DNA of 64,000 bases from Oscillatoriales cyanobacterium (lineage in GTDB: Bacteria > Cyanobacteriota > Cyanobacteriia > Cyanobacteriales > Laspinemataceae): contig JAABRM010000026.1 of the NCBI GenBank assembly GCA_011390955.1, forward strand, positions 32,701 to 96,700, given 5' to 3'. This document shows, one piece after another, positions 7,266 to 19,300 of the stretch; positions within the stretch are counted from its first letter, which is position 1; each line of letters begins with the position of its first letter. Both the position numbers and the translations under genes were made by a program. The notes beneath the pieces are model-generated. The model had not been told where the DNA came from, made no database searches, and saw only the letters and a list, made by a program, of their open reading frames with translations.

Positions 7266-9998
7266 TTATTGCTGAAATCCCCGCAGGCGATCGCGCAATA
7301 TTTCCGCTTGCTTTTCGGCTTCTGCCAAACTAGCTTTTGCCCCTTCAACCACATCAGCGGGGGCTTTATCGACAAACTTAGGATTACTTAATCGACCATT
7401 AATAGACTTAATTTCTCCTTCAATTTTGGCTAATTTTTTCTCCATTTTAGCTTTGAAAGCTGCCACATCAATTACCCCAGCTAAGGGCATAATCACCTGT
7501 ACCGTTCCCACCACACTGGCAATACTTTGGCGGGGTTCTTCTGCCAACGCGGAAGTAATCGTTAACTCTTCAACTTTGCCCAAAATTTGCAGATAATTTT
7601 GGCCACGATTCAGGATATTGCGTTCAGCTTCCGAGTCACTTTGTAGGGTAATATTCACCTTAATCCCTGGTTTAATATCCGCTTCTGCCCGTAAATTGCG
7701 AATCGTGCGAATTGCCCCAATTACTAACTCAAACTCTTGTTCGAGTTGGGGATTAATTAAATCAGGCTGTAATTCAGGATAAGCCTGCAATGCTAAAGAT
7801 TTCCCTGCCTCTGCTTGGGTCAAAGTTTGCCAAATTTCCTCGGTAATATGAGGCATAAATGGATGCATTAACTTGAGAATGCCTTCTAATACTTGGGCGA
7901 GGATTTGTTGGGCAACCTGTTTAGAGGCAACGTCCTCCCCTTGTAACCGAGGTTTGACTAATTCAATGTACCAGTCGCAAAAGTCACCCCAGATAAATTC
8001 ATAGAGTCCTTTTGCCGCTTCTCCTAATCCATATTGGTCAATATAATTAGCAGTTTTTTGGACAGTTTGATGGTAACGGGAAAGCAACCAGCGATCGCAT
8101 AATTCTAGGCGATCGCTTGCGGGAGTTCCTAGCTGTTGCGGAGTTTGTCCTTGCAAATACATCATCACAAACCGGGAAGCATTCCAGAGTTTATTGCAGA
8201 AATTCCGGGAAGCTTCCACAGAGATAGACTCATCAGTTTGCCGGTTATATTCTAAACGAATATCTTGACCTGCCCCTGCCACTTCTTTAACTAAAGTATA
8301 ACGCAGGGCATCAGTCCCATATTTGTCAATTAAGAATAAGGGGTCAATGCCATTCCCCGCAGACTTGGACATTTTCTTGCCATTTTCATCCAAAACCAAG
8401 CCATGAATATAGACATCTTTAAAGGGAATTTGCCCCATAAAATGTTGGGACATCATGGTCATGCGGGCAACCCAGAAGAAGATAATATCAAACCCGGTGA
8501 CTAAGGTAGTAGTGGGGAAATAAGTATTTAAGTCTGGGGTTTTTTCTGGCCATCCGAGGGTAGAGAATGGCCATAAACCGGATGAAAACCAAGTATCAAG
8601 CACATCCGGGTCTTGTGCTAATTGGACATTTTCCCCAAATTGTGCGATCGCCTTTGCCTTAGCTTCTGCCTCAGATTTGGCCACCACAAACGGGGTATTG
8701 TCGGTAATATTTCCGCCGGTTTCACTCACCGCATACCAAGCGGGAATTTGATGACCCCACCACAGTTGTCGGGAAATACACCAATCTTTTAATTTTACCA
8801 ACCAATCGCGATAAACTTTTGTCCAGCGATCGGGGATAAACACGGGTAAATTACCCTCATCTAATGCTTTGAGAGTAGGTTGAGAAAGCGCCTCAATTTT
8901 CACAAACCATTGGGTAGAAATTAACGGTTCAACCGCTACTTTACCGCGATCGCTATAAGGAACTGAATGGGTATAATCCTCAATTTTCACCAAATAGCCA
9001 TCGGCTTTTAATCGCTGCACCACATTTTTCCGGGCTTCAAAGCGGTCTTGACCCACAAACGGCCCCGCATTCTGATTTAAACTGCCGTTCTTATTCATAA
9101 TATTAATAAACGGCAAATGGTGGCGTTTACCCATTTCAAAATCATTCGGGTCATGGGCTGGAGTCACCTTCACACAACCGGTCCCAAATGCCGGGTCAAC
9201 CAACTCATCGGCAATAATCGGAATTTCCCGTCCCATAATTGGCAAAGTAATCGTTTTACCAATTAAATGTTGATAGCGATCGTCATTAGGATTCACTGCC
9301 ACCCCGGTATCGCCCAACATCGTTTCTGGTCGAGTTGTTGCCACTTCTAAAAAGCCGCTGCCGTCGGTCAAAGGATAGCGAAAATGCCACAAATGACCAT
9401 TCACTTCTTTTTGTTCAACTTCCAAATCAGACACCGCTGACTGACTTGCCGGGCACCAATTCACCAAATACTGACCGCGATAAATTAGCCCTTGTTCATA
9501 AAGGCTGACAAACGCTTCTAAAACTGCTTTGGATAAGCCTTCATCCATTGTGAACCGTTCTCGCGTCCAGTCCACGGACACCCCCAAACGGCGCAATTGA
9601 TTGACGATCGCACCTCCAGACTCGGCTTTCCACTGCCAGGCCCGTTCTAAAAACTTCTCGCGACCCAAGTCATCGCGGGTTTTGCCCTCCTCTCGCAGTT
9701 GCTTTTCCAAAATCGTCTGAGTGGCAATACTCGCGTGGTCAGTTCCGGGCAAATAAAGGCTATTGCGTCCTCTCATGCGGTGATAGCGGGTCAACACATC
9801 AATCAGGGTATTGTTAAACGCATGACCCATGTGCAACCGGCCCGTAATATTCGGCGGCGGAATCACGATACAGTAAGGTTCGCCGGAATGGTTGGGGTCT
9901 GCTTTAAAAATATGCTGTGATTCCCAATATTCTTGCCACTTCGCTTCAGTGGCGGTCGGGTCATATTGGGAGGGAAGATTAGGAATTGTTGATGTCAT
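7266..9998 (-). CDS. valS: Valine--tRNA ligase
   Basis: A 910-residue class I aminoacyl-tRNA synthetase that charges tRNA-Val with valine. The HIGH-type motif is seen in [15 protein letters not shown] (about residues 50-63), the CP1 editing domain in [15 protein letters not shown] (about 220-235) and the KMSKS motif in [14 protein letters not shown] (about 535-550). An anticodon-binding domain and a C-terminal coiled-coil arm (about 845-910) follow, as is usual for bacterial ValRS. Length is normal and no disruption is seen. It stands alone and is divergent from the AAA ATPase gene. Confidence 0.97.
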   Translation of the reverse strand: MTSTIPNLPSQYDPTATEAKWQEYWESQHIFKADPNHSGEPYCIVIPPPNITGRLHMGHAFNNTLIDVLTRYHRMRGRNSLYLPGTDHASIATQTILEKQLREEGKTRDDLGREKFLERAWQWKAESGGAIVNQLRRLGVSVDWTRERFTMDEGLSKAVLEAFVSLYEQGLIYRGQYLVNWCPASQSAVSDLEVEQKEVNGHLWHFRYPLTDGSGFLEVATTRPETMLGDTGVAVNPNDDRYQHLIGKTITLPIMGREIPIIADELVDPAFGTGCVKVTPAHDPNDFEMGKRHHLPFINIMNKNGSLNQNAGPFVGQDRFEARKNVVQRLKADGYLVKIEDYTHSVPYSDRGKVAVEPLISTQWFVKIEALSQPTLKALDEGNLPVFIPDRWTKVYRDWLVKLKDWCISRQLWWGHQIPAWYAVSETGGNITDNTPFVVAKSEAEAKAKAIAQFGENVQLAQDPDVLDTWFSSGLWPFSTLGWPEKTPDLNTYFPTTTLVTGFDIIFFWVARMTMMSQHFMGQIPFKDVYIHGLVLDENGKKMSKSAGNGIDPLFLIDKYGTDALRYTLVKEVAGAGQDIRLEYNRQTDESISVEASRNFCNKLWNASRFVMMYLQGQTPQQLGTPASDRLELCDRWLLSRYHQTVQKTANYIDQYGLGEAAKGLYEFIWGDFCDWYIELVKPRLQGEDVASKQVAQQILAQVLEGILKLMHPFMPHITEEIWQTLTQAEAGKSLALQAYPELQPDLINPQLEQEFELVIGAIRTIRNLRAEADIKPGIKVNITLQSDSEAERNILNRGQNYLQILGKVEELTITSALAEEPRQSIASVVGTVQVIMPLAGVIDVAAFKAKMEKKLAKIEGEIKSINGRLSNPKFVDKAPADVVEGAKASLAEAEKQAEILRDRLRGFQQ

Positions 9999-10232
9999 CG
10001 CGAATTTATGTAGTTTAGGCCAACTGTCTAATGTAACTTATTTTATGTGACTTTTATTGCCTTTATGCTATTTTTTGGTTTTTTGTTGGGAAGATTCACC
10101 ACAAAGACACGAAGGACACAAAGGAAGTTGATTATCAGTTGTTAGTTGCGATATTTGCGCGATCGCGATACCATTAATATGATTAGGTGACAAATCGTTA
10201 AACAAAATTTAAACAAATTTCCAACCAAAATT

Positions 10233-11613
10233 ATGCCTGAAAAAAATTTGTCAGCAATTTACCAAGAGAAAGCCGAACAAGGAATTACTTCTATTGAAGT
10301 AGAAGGTTTTAAATCCCTGGGCGATCGCGCCAAAATTGAAGTACGCCCTCTAACAATTCTGGCGGGGGCAAATAGTTCTGGTAAGTCTAGCATAATGCAG
10401 CCTTTATTAATGATGAAACAAACTTTAGAAGCACCTTACGATCCAGGGGCTTTGCTTCTCGATGGCCCGAATGTGAAGTTTACTTCCGTTGACCAGTTTT
10501 TATCTAAGCGATCGGGAGAAACAATTCAAGATATTTTTAAATTAAGGTTGTTAGTAAATAATAATCTATTGCTGGAAAATTGTTTTATAAAATCTGAAAA
10601 TACAATGCATTTAAATTATTCTATTTGGAGTTTAAATGAAAAACAATTTACAATCAAGCGAGATATGAGTGAAACAGAAATTATTAGCTTATTAGACGAA
10701 TTTGAAAGATATCGGGAAAAATCTGGTATTAGTCGAGATTTAATCCAATCTCAAAAACAGATGATTATTGATAATCTGAAACCTGAAATAATCAGGAATC
10801 GATGTTTTTTGACTCTTTATTATCGTTCCAAAGGGTTATCTGTTTTAGACTCGTCTATTCCTACGGATATTTTATATAGTAATGAAAATCATAATCAGAT
10901 ATTTGAAAAAGAAATACGCCAAATCATTCATATCCCAGGAGTTAGAGGCAATCCAGAAAGAACTTATAAAATAGCCGCGATCGGGTCTGGATTTCCTGGT
11001 AATTTTGAAACTTATGTGGCTAGTATCATTCAACATTGGCAAGATACCCAAGATGAAAGGCTAATCCAGTTATGCCAAAACCTAGAAAATCTGGGACTAA
11101 CTGGTAAAGTTGCCACGAAAATTCTGAATGGGGTACAAATGGAAATTCAAGTTGCTAATTTACCTCGCAGTGGTGAATCAACGGATATGGTAAATATTGC
11201 TGATGTGGGTTTTGGGGTGTCACAAATATTGCCGGTTTTGGTGGCACTTTTAGTAGCAAAACCCGGACAATTAGTGTATCTAGAACAACCAGAAATTCAC
11301 TTACATCCTCGCGCCCAAGAAGGTCTAGCCCAAGTGTTAGCTGATGCCGCAAATCGTGGAGTTCGGGTAGTATTAGAAACTCATAGTGAGTTGTTATTAT
11401 TAACTGTACAATCCCTAGTCGCGGAAGGAAAATTATTGCCAGAAACAGTTAAACTGCACTGGTTTACCCGTCGAGAAGATGGTATCAGAAATCCATAGTG
11501 CCGATTTAGATCGGCAGGGGGCTTTTGGAGATTGGCCAGAAGATTTTAGTCAGGTATCTCTACAGTTAGAAAGTCGTTATCTTGATGCCGCTGAGTCTCA
11601 TTCATTTAGCTGA
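10233..11613 (+). pseudogene. AAA/RecF-like ATPase (DUF3696 type) with a 3' frameshift
   Basis: The first 421 codons encode an ABC/RecF-like ATPase. Walker A is in AGANSSGKSSIMQPL (about residues 46-60), and a C-terminal block has an LEQPEIHLHPRAQ Walker B, then LETHSELLLL. This is the OLD/RecF-like family with a DUF3696 tail seen in defence-type ATPases. The frame stops at 11496-11498. One base out of phase, GAA at 11488 opens a frame that continues the family C-terminus (EIHSADLDRQGAFGDWPEDF) for 41 codons to TGA at 11611-11613. One extra A near 11487 explains it. The truncated product keeps both ATPase motifs and loses only the tail. A true frameshift, a sequencing error and recoding are not distinguishable here. 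Confidence 0.8.
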
Positions 11614-11771
11614 GGATTAATATGCCAGATAAAATGTTTAAGATTATGTCGATATAAAATGTAATTATTAATAATATGATTATTAGACTTATTGCAAAAT
11701 ACCGGATCGATCCCCCCAACCCCCCTTAAAACCGCCATCGGCTTTTTATAATTTTGCACTCTTGTCTATTT

Positions 11772-12791
11772 TTAGTGTTGCTGCATTTTATCCCGAATTC
11801 TGGTTAAATTTTCCCGACAAACTATCGTATCTGGATGATGTTGTCCCAGGACTCCTTGATAGATTTCCCAGGCTTGCCGATATAGCGGTTCTGCTGCTTC
11901 AAACCGCCGTTGGTAGTAGTAAACCATCCCTAAGTTGTTCAGCGATCGCGCCACATTCGGATGATTTTCTCCTAGTAATCGCTGAAATATTTCTAAAGCG
12001 TGGATTAGTAAAAGTTCAGCTTCTTGATAGCGATTTTGGGAGTAATAGAGATTGGCTAAGTTGTTCAAAGCAATGGCCACAGCGTGATGATTTTCGCCCC
12101 AAATTCCCTTAAATATTCCTAAAGCTTGCCATAAAAGCGGTTCCGCTTCTGCGTACCTTCCTTGGTGATTATTGGCCATGCCAAGGTTACTTAAAGAAGT
12201 GGCTACATCAAGATGATTTTCTCCTAATAACCGCTTTCTAATTCCTAGAGATTGGGCAAATAATGGTTCTACTTCTTGATGTCGTCCTTGGTAGTAGTAG
12301 AGGACCCCTAAGCGATTTAAACTATCGGCTAACTCGATTTCTTGACCTAGTTCTTCTTGCAAACTAATCGCTTTTTCAAAATACTTAACCGCTAAGGCTT
12401 GTTCTCGGAAATAGTCCTGATATTCACCCCGTTGCACTCTATTTTGATAAATTTTTCCCACGCTGGCATAGAGAATACTCAAAGTGGGGTCTTTGATATC
12501 TCCTTGCTGTTTCTTTCGGCTAATTAGCTTTTGCAAATCCGCTAAGGGCAATAAGAAATCCTCGGCGGCTTCATTATCGTAAGATAAGCGGGTTTCTAGG
12601 AATGGCAACATTCTCGATCTTTTTTGACCGGGAATTGCGGTTTTTTTGGCGGCTTGAACGCGAGAAACTTCTGACTTCTCGCGCCCAAATTCTGCCGTTG
12701 TCCCTGAGTCGGGGGGATCGGGATTTTGTGGGGTTTTATTTTGCTCTTTTTGATGGTTTGAGAGGCGATCGCTCAATTTTTCACTATCCAT
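11772..12791 (-). CDS. Kinesin-light-chain-like TPR protein
   Basis: A 339-residue protein with a charged N-terminal region (about 1-110) and then five or six 42-residue tetratricopeptide repeats of the form AEPLxxQALxIxxRLLGENHPxVAxSLNNLGxxY, typical of Nostoc and Oscillatoriales TPR_12 proteins. It should form a superhelical protein-binding scaffold; no enzymatic domain is present. The ATG at 12791 is preceded by AAAGGAGG at about 11 bases, which favours it over an in-frame start 19 codons upstream. The partner is unknown. The gap between it and the AAA gene (11614-11771) holds nothing recognisable. Confidence 0.8.
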   Translation of the reverse strand: MDSEKLSDRLSNHQKEQNKTPQNPDPPDSGTTAEFGREKSEVSRVQAAKKTAIPGQKRSRMLPFLETRLSYDNEAAEDFLLPLADLQKLISRKKQQGDIKDPTLSILYASVGKIYQNRVQRGEYQDYFREQALAVKYFEKAISLQEELGQEIELADSLNRLGVLYYYQGRHQEVEPLFAQSLGIRKRLLGENHLDVATSLSNLGMANNHQGRYAEAEPLLWQALGIFKGIWGENHHAVAIALNNLANLYYSQNRYQEAELLLIHALEIFQRLLGENHPNVARSLNNLGMVYYYQRRFEAAEPLYRQAWEIYQGVLGQHHPDTIVCRENLTRIRDKMQQH

Positions 12792-12860
12792 TAGATAATT
12801 CCCCTCCTTTGTAGCCACTCGGTGACAAGAGACAATGACCAGAGACAATTCGGCGATCGG

Positions 12861-12996
12861 ATATAGCAGTTATTAGATTTATAAAATATAAAGATATTAG
12901 TGGATTCCCGTCGGAGTTGTGTACCCCCGCGAAGGCCGCCATCGGCGGGAATGACAGGTTTAACGATGTACCTTATAGATTGAAGAACTGCTATAT
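12861..12996. repeat. MITE-like element with ATATAGCAGTT termini
   Basis: A 136-base element with perfect 11-base inverted ends (ATATAGCAGTT at 12861-12871, AACTGCTATAT at 12986-12996) and an internal GGATTCCCG...CGGGAATGACA palindrome. The same design (AATATAGCGGTT end, GGATTCCCGC palindrome, GAATTGCTATAT end) is repeated in tandem at 34402-35012. The rest of the gap 12792-13336 shows a duplicated ATACCGGGGGCGAT at 13190-13216 and no gene. Confidence 0.65.
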
Positions 12997-13336
12997 ACTA
13001 AATATTTTACCCCAAATTCGGCCAAGAGTTGAACTCTCAATGGGGGGATTAAGTCTAAAATTTGGTCAGCCGGTGGGAAATTTTTGCATAATTATTGAGA
13101 ATTATTGGGACATTTTCATGGTATTAATTCTATAGATAATCCTAGGGATATTATTTTAACTTTTGCAAAGACGACGAACCCATGCACTTATACCGGGGGC
13201 GATACCGGGGGCGATCGGAACCCCTGATGGTGTATGGGCTGACAACCCGGATCCTAAATCCTTTGAGCATCGTCTATATTAAAGAGACACGCTGGAATCA
13301 ACGCGGCTAATGGCAGGTCTGTGACAGGTAATACAG

Positions 13337-16300
13337 ATGAGTGACGATCCTAACCCCAATAGAATCCCTCCCGACGAGATCCCAAAGCCCAAAATTTCGA
13401 GTTTTTGGTTTCGTTTTCTGTTTTGGGTGAAACGACCCTCGACCATTGCCATTATATTTTCTTTGGTGGCATTGGGGACGGGGGCAACGATTTGGACTTA
13501 TGTATTTATCACCCAAAAGTTGGTGCCTCTGGTGTCGGAACAGATTACTAAAATTGTGAATCGACCCGTCGAATTAGGCAGCGTCGAACGATTTTCTGTG
13601 AATAGTATCCGGTTTGGTCGGTCTGCAATGCCCCCGACTGAAACTGACCCCGATCGCCTATCAATTGAAGGGGTAGAAGTAGGCTTTAATATTGTGCCAC
13701 TGCTGTTAAAACGTTCGCTGCCTTTAACGATTACTTTAGAAAAAGTTAATGTATATATAGAACAAGATGAGTCTGGGGCTTGGCTGGATTTAAATATCAC
13801 CACAGAAGGCAAACCTTTACCCATAGAAATTCCCACTACCGTAAAAATTCCTGATGCCCAAATTGTGCTGTTAGCCAACGGCAAAGATACGCCATTATTG
13901 GTCAATGTTGATGTAAAAACCCAGTTATCCGAAGCATTTAAACAAGCAAAATATGATGTGGCTGTGGGAATTAACACCGGCCAGGTAACGGTGACAGGGC
14001 AAACGTTTCTGGCAACCGGCGAAAGTAAGGTAAACGCCAGAATCGATAATTTTGCCCTGACAGATTTAAACCCGATTATTCCTGATTTGCCGATTAATTT
14101 AACGAATGGTTTTGTGGCGGCAAATTTGGCTGTGAATTTGCCGTCGTTTCAGGATTTACCCACGGTTTTGGGCACTCTGGCTTTTAGAGAAATTGAGGTG
14201 GCTGGGGATATTTTACCGGAGAACATTTTGGCCAATGGTTTGTTACGTTTCCAAGGTCAAACGGTGAATCTGGAAGATGTTAAAGGTAGCTTGGGGGCGA
14301 TCGCGGCTGAAGTTTCCGGTCAAGTGGATTTAAACCAAGGGTTTAATGTAGCCGTAGAGGTCAATCCTTTTTCTTTAAATAGTATCCTAGAACTTGCCCA
14401 AGTGGAATCGCCGATATTATTAGATGGGGATATGGCGGTTAATTTGCAAGTCACTGGATCGTTAAAAAATCCACAAGTTGCCGGTAAAGTCGAAGCGATT
14501 AGAAATACGCGAATCGATCGCATAGATTTTGAGGAAATTTCTCTCAACTTTTTGGCTGATTTACAACAATTTACTTTGACGGAATTGCGGGTTTTACCTG
14601 TCGCTGGGGGAAAAATTACTGGAGAGGGTGAGGTGAAATTCCCGTCCAATTCTCCCCAAGATATTCAATTAGCGTTTGATTTTGGGGCTGATTTGCCGAT
14701 AAATGCGATCGCTTCTCCATATAATTTGCCCCCAGAATTGGCGATCGGCAATTTTTCCGCTTCGGCAAAAATTCGCGGGACTGCGGATAACCCAGAAGCA
14801 TCTTTAAATTGGCGATTACCGGCAGCGGAAATTACCGTCCCCAACGGAAATAATCCATTAGCGATCGCCCTTTCTGGGGTGGGTGAAATCCTTTTCAGCG
14901 ATAAAATTGTCCGCGTCAGAAATACCTTCCTCAAACTCGGTGATGGTAGCATCAACCTGGCGGGAAATGGCAATTTAGAAACAAAAAAATGGGAAGTTTC
15001 TATTGCCGCTGCTTCATTTACTCTCGATCCATTTTTGCCTGTACCGATCGAATTAGCGATCGCCAATGCTAACACTACCGCCTCCGGTTCTTTAGACAAC
15101 CTCGACCCCAGGGAAATTTCTGCTTCCGGTGAATTGGGCTTAAATATACAAGGGGGGACAATTCAGGGAGAAGGTCGCCTCGATCGCGGCAATATTTCCG
15201 GATCCGCGACCACTAGCCAAATAGAATTAAACCTTGAATTAAACCAATTTAGCAATCAACTTAATGCCCCACTTCCGTTAACCTTACTTGCGAGTGACAT
15301 AAAATTATCTGGTAGCTTAGACGCTTTAGACCCTGGGGCGATTCAAGCTGCCGGTAATTTAGGGCTAAAAGTTGCCGATGGTTTAGTCAATATTCAAGGG
15401 GAAATTAATTCTGGTTTGGTGAAAGTTGGGGTGACAACTTCAGGGATTAATTTAACCAGAATTGCCCCACAGTTACCGATGCCGGTTACTTTACTTAGTA
15501 GCCAATTTAATCTTTCGGCATCGATCGCATCTTTAATCCGTGCGATATCTGCTAAATCGACAACTGAAGGTTTACCCACTGGGTTAAATTTAACTGGCAT
15601 TGACATGAATACCGATATTCGTCTAGCCATTGCTGATAGTTTAGTAAATGCCCAAGCCCAGTTAAATTCTGGCAAAGTGAACGCGGCTTTAAATACCACA
15701 GAAATCGATGTAGCTTCCTTACTTAGTCAGCTTAAGAAACCCGGTTTGTTGCCTGAGTTATTAGCTGACGTAAAATTACTAGGAATTCAGGCAAATTTAT
15801 CTTCATCTTTAGCTGCTTTAATTAATGCGGCGAATCAATCCAGAGAAGCGATCGCCCGTCAAGAATTACCCTCCGCAGATAGTTTAACTGGCATTGACCT
15901 TAATACGGATATTCGTTTAGCGGTGGCTGAGGGTTTAGTTAATGCCCAAGCCCAGATTAATTCTGGCAAAGTGAACGCGGCTTTAAATACCACAGAAATC
16001 AATGTAGCTTCCTTACTTAATCCGCTGCAAAAACCCGGTTTATTAAGTTTATTATCTGACGTAAAATTACTGGGATTACAGGCTAATATTTCCACCACTT
16101 TAGCTGCTTTAATTAATGCCGCTAATCAATCCAGAAACGCGATCGCCCGTCAAGAATTACCCTCCGCAGATAGTTTAACTGGCATTGACCTTAATACGGA
16201 TATTCGTTTAGCGGTGGCTGAGGGTTTAGTTAATGCCCAAGCCCAGATTAATTCTGGCAAAGTGAACGCGGCTTTAAATACCACAGAAATCAATGTAGCT

Positions 16301-19300
16301 TCCTTACTTAATCCGCTGCAAAAACCCGGTTTATTAAGTTTATTATCTGACGTAAAATTACTGGGATTACAGGCTAATTTATCCTCATCTTTAGCTGCTT
16401 TAATTAATGCGGCAAATCAATCCAGAAATGCGATCGCCCGTCAAGAATTGCCCCCCGCCGATAGCTTAACCGGAATTAACCTTAATACGGATATTAGGTT
16501 AGCGGTGGCTGAGGGGTTACTTAACACTACAGCCCAGTTAAATGCTGACGGTGTAACAGTTAGCGGCAATGGAGAAAAAATTAATCTCGCAGCATTTATC
16601 CCCAATTTACCATTACCAGTAGGGGTAAATAGCTTACAATTTAACCTAGCCACCTCTTTAAAATCCCTATTATTATTACCACAAACTCAAGATTTTCGTG
16701 GGCTTGATGCCAATGCAAATCTGGATTTAATCGTGGGGGATGGTCGCATCAATGCCCAAGGGCGATTAAATGCCGGTTCTTTATTTGCCTCCGCCAAAAG
16801 TTATGACCAAATTTATCTCCCTAAATTATCCCCAAAACTGCCCATTCCTATCACGATATTTGCCAGTGGAGTCACCCTATCTGCTGGAGTAAACCCGCTA
16901 ATTTCCGCCGCCCAAAAAATAGCGATCGCGGGCATTGATGCCTTAACTCCTGAAACCTTGCGAGATATCCAGGTAAATGGCAATGTGGATATGGCGATCG
17001 CCCAAGGTCGGGTGAATGCGATCGCTACAGCCAGGGAAAATAAATGGCAAACCGCCATTAATATGGTCAATATTCAGCTATTAGAATTAGCGGCAATTTT
17101 GCCCCCAACCGTCTTAAGCAACCCATTAATAGAATTAAACCCGGATAAATTCCGGTTAAATAGTCAAGCAAACTTAGGGGGAGAAATCGCCTCTTTACTG
17201 GCTTTCGGCGCCAAACCTGTAGCCATTGAATTGCAAAATGTATCGGCACAATTAGGCGATCAATCCTTAGATGCTAAGGGTTCAATAGTCTTGGCTAATT
17301 TAATCACCAATCCTGATATATCCCAATTACAATTAGATTTAGGAGTTCGGTCTAATTTAAATACATTGCCGGTAAATTTGCCGCCCCAAGCGATCGCCCA
17401 AGGGCAGATTTCCTTTGATGGTCGCTTAGAAGGCAGAAATTTAATTTCTGACCCATTATCACCGGGAAATCTGCAATTAATCGGAGATTTACGCTTGGGG
17501 AATGTGGCCGTAAATGAATTTAAATTAGAACCGATATTAGCCGGAGAGTTAAATATTCAGACGGGCAAAGAATTGGCGATCGCCTTAAAAGGGAAACGGG
17601 ATATTTTATCTGCCCAATTAGCCGCTTGTAATCGGCCTGAATGCTTGCTGCCATATTTGCCGGTTGCCTTAGCGGTCAAACTAGGATTAGACGCCGAAAA
17701 TCCCCTGATTATTAACGGCAACCGGGAAGGCGATCGCTTTAATCTAAACCTAGAAGAATTTGCCCTAGGGGTGTTAAATATAGCCCCCGCCATTGAATAT
17801 GGAATTGCCGGAACCGTTGGGGGGAATATCAGCGCCAATTTAGGGATTAACTTATTTACCTTAGCCAGTTCGGGAAATCTGAGAATTACTAAACCCTCCG
17901 TAGGCTATATTCAAGCCGAAGAATTCGCCACCAACTTTGCCTATATTGATGGCATTGGCCAAATTCCCCAAGGACATCTTAAATTAGGGCAAAGTCAATA
18001 TGAATTTCAAGGGGGAGTCAATCTAAATACCAGGGCAATTAACGGTAAAATTACCACCAATGGTGCCCAAGTAGAAGACATCCTCAACACCTTTAGCTGG
18101 TATCGCGTTGAAGACCTAATTAGAAATATCCAATCCCCCAATACTGACTCAACCAATTTAGAAACTGCATCGCGAGGACTGCCCAATGAATCACTAATGA
18201 ACCAGTTACGTCGCTTTGCCGAAATTAATGCTATTTTGCAAAAAAATGCGGCAGCAGCCCAGTTAGCTGCCCCGCCAAATTTAATCGACATTCGCGGTAG
18301 TTATCAAGCGGATATTCTCATCGCTGGAACCATAGAAAATCCCCAAGCGGATTTAAAATTAGCGGCGGAAAATTTAGCATGGCGCACTAAACCTCCAGTA
18401 GTTAAAGTGAGTGAAACTGGAGTAGAAATTCAAGATAATAAAATTATTCCCATCGACCGTGTAATTGTTCAGGGAAATTTTGAAAATGGGGTTCTGACCG
18501 TCCAACCCATGCGGGTGGAGTTGGGGGATACGCTGATTTCTTTTGTCGGTAAATTAGGGCGAGAAAGTACCACAGGAAAATTTCAAATGGAAAAACTTTC
18601 TGTGGAAACTTTGCGAAATTTTGTCGAAATTCCTGGAGTTAAAGTCGATGGGGAGATTAACGCCAATGCGGTGTTAGCTGGAACAATAAATAATCCCCAA
18701 ATTCGGGGAGATATTTCTTTAACCGAAGGTGAGATTAACGACCAAAAAGTTGATGAAGTGTTTGGCACTTTTTCCCTATCTAACCAGCGGCTACTGTTTG
18801 CCACCACCCAGCCATCATCCCTGCAAGTATTTGGCAGTGTTCCCGTGCCCCCGGTTCCGGGAGAAAACGATCGAATTTCCGTGAATTTAAATATCGGTAC
18901 AGAGGCGATCGCGCTGTTAGGGTTATTGACCCAAAGACAACTAGAATGGGTATCTGGAGAAGGAGAGATTAAACTCTCAGCCAAAGGTAAACTTGACTTA
19001 GAAAATAAAACCCTAAAACAGTTAGAAGCAACTGGGGCAATGACCTTTAAAGATGCGGTCTTAAAAACCGCCACCTTAGATGAAGAATTAACCATTAACG
19101 GTCAAATTGCCTTTGACCAAGAACGCATTCGGATTAATCAATTTGCGGGGACATTTGCCGAAAGTATTTTAACTGTCCAAGGAGTTCTACCCATCTTAGA
19201 ACCTCTGAGTTCTGACGATCCAGACTTGGACTATCCGATGACTATTTCTCTAAATGAGGGCAAAATTAATTTAAACAATCTTTATAAAGGAAAAGTAGGG

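Noticed and set aside
12917..13135. 72-codon ORF between the TPR and tamB genes
   Set aside because: It begins inside a MITE and has no ribosome binding site.
13498..19095. Many minus-strand ORFs within the tamB gene
   Set aside because: They are antisense shadows of a single continuous 2298-codon gene with full family features.
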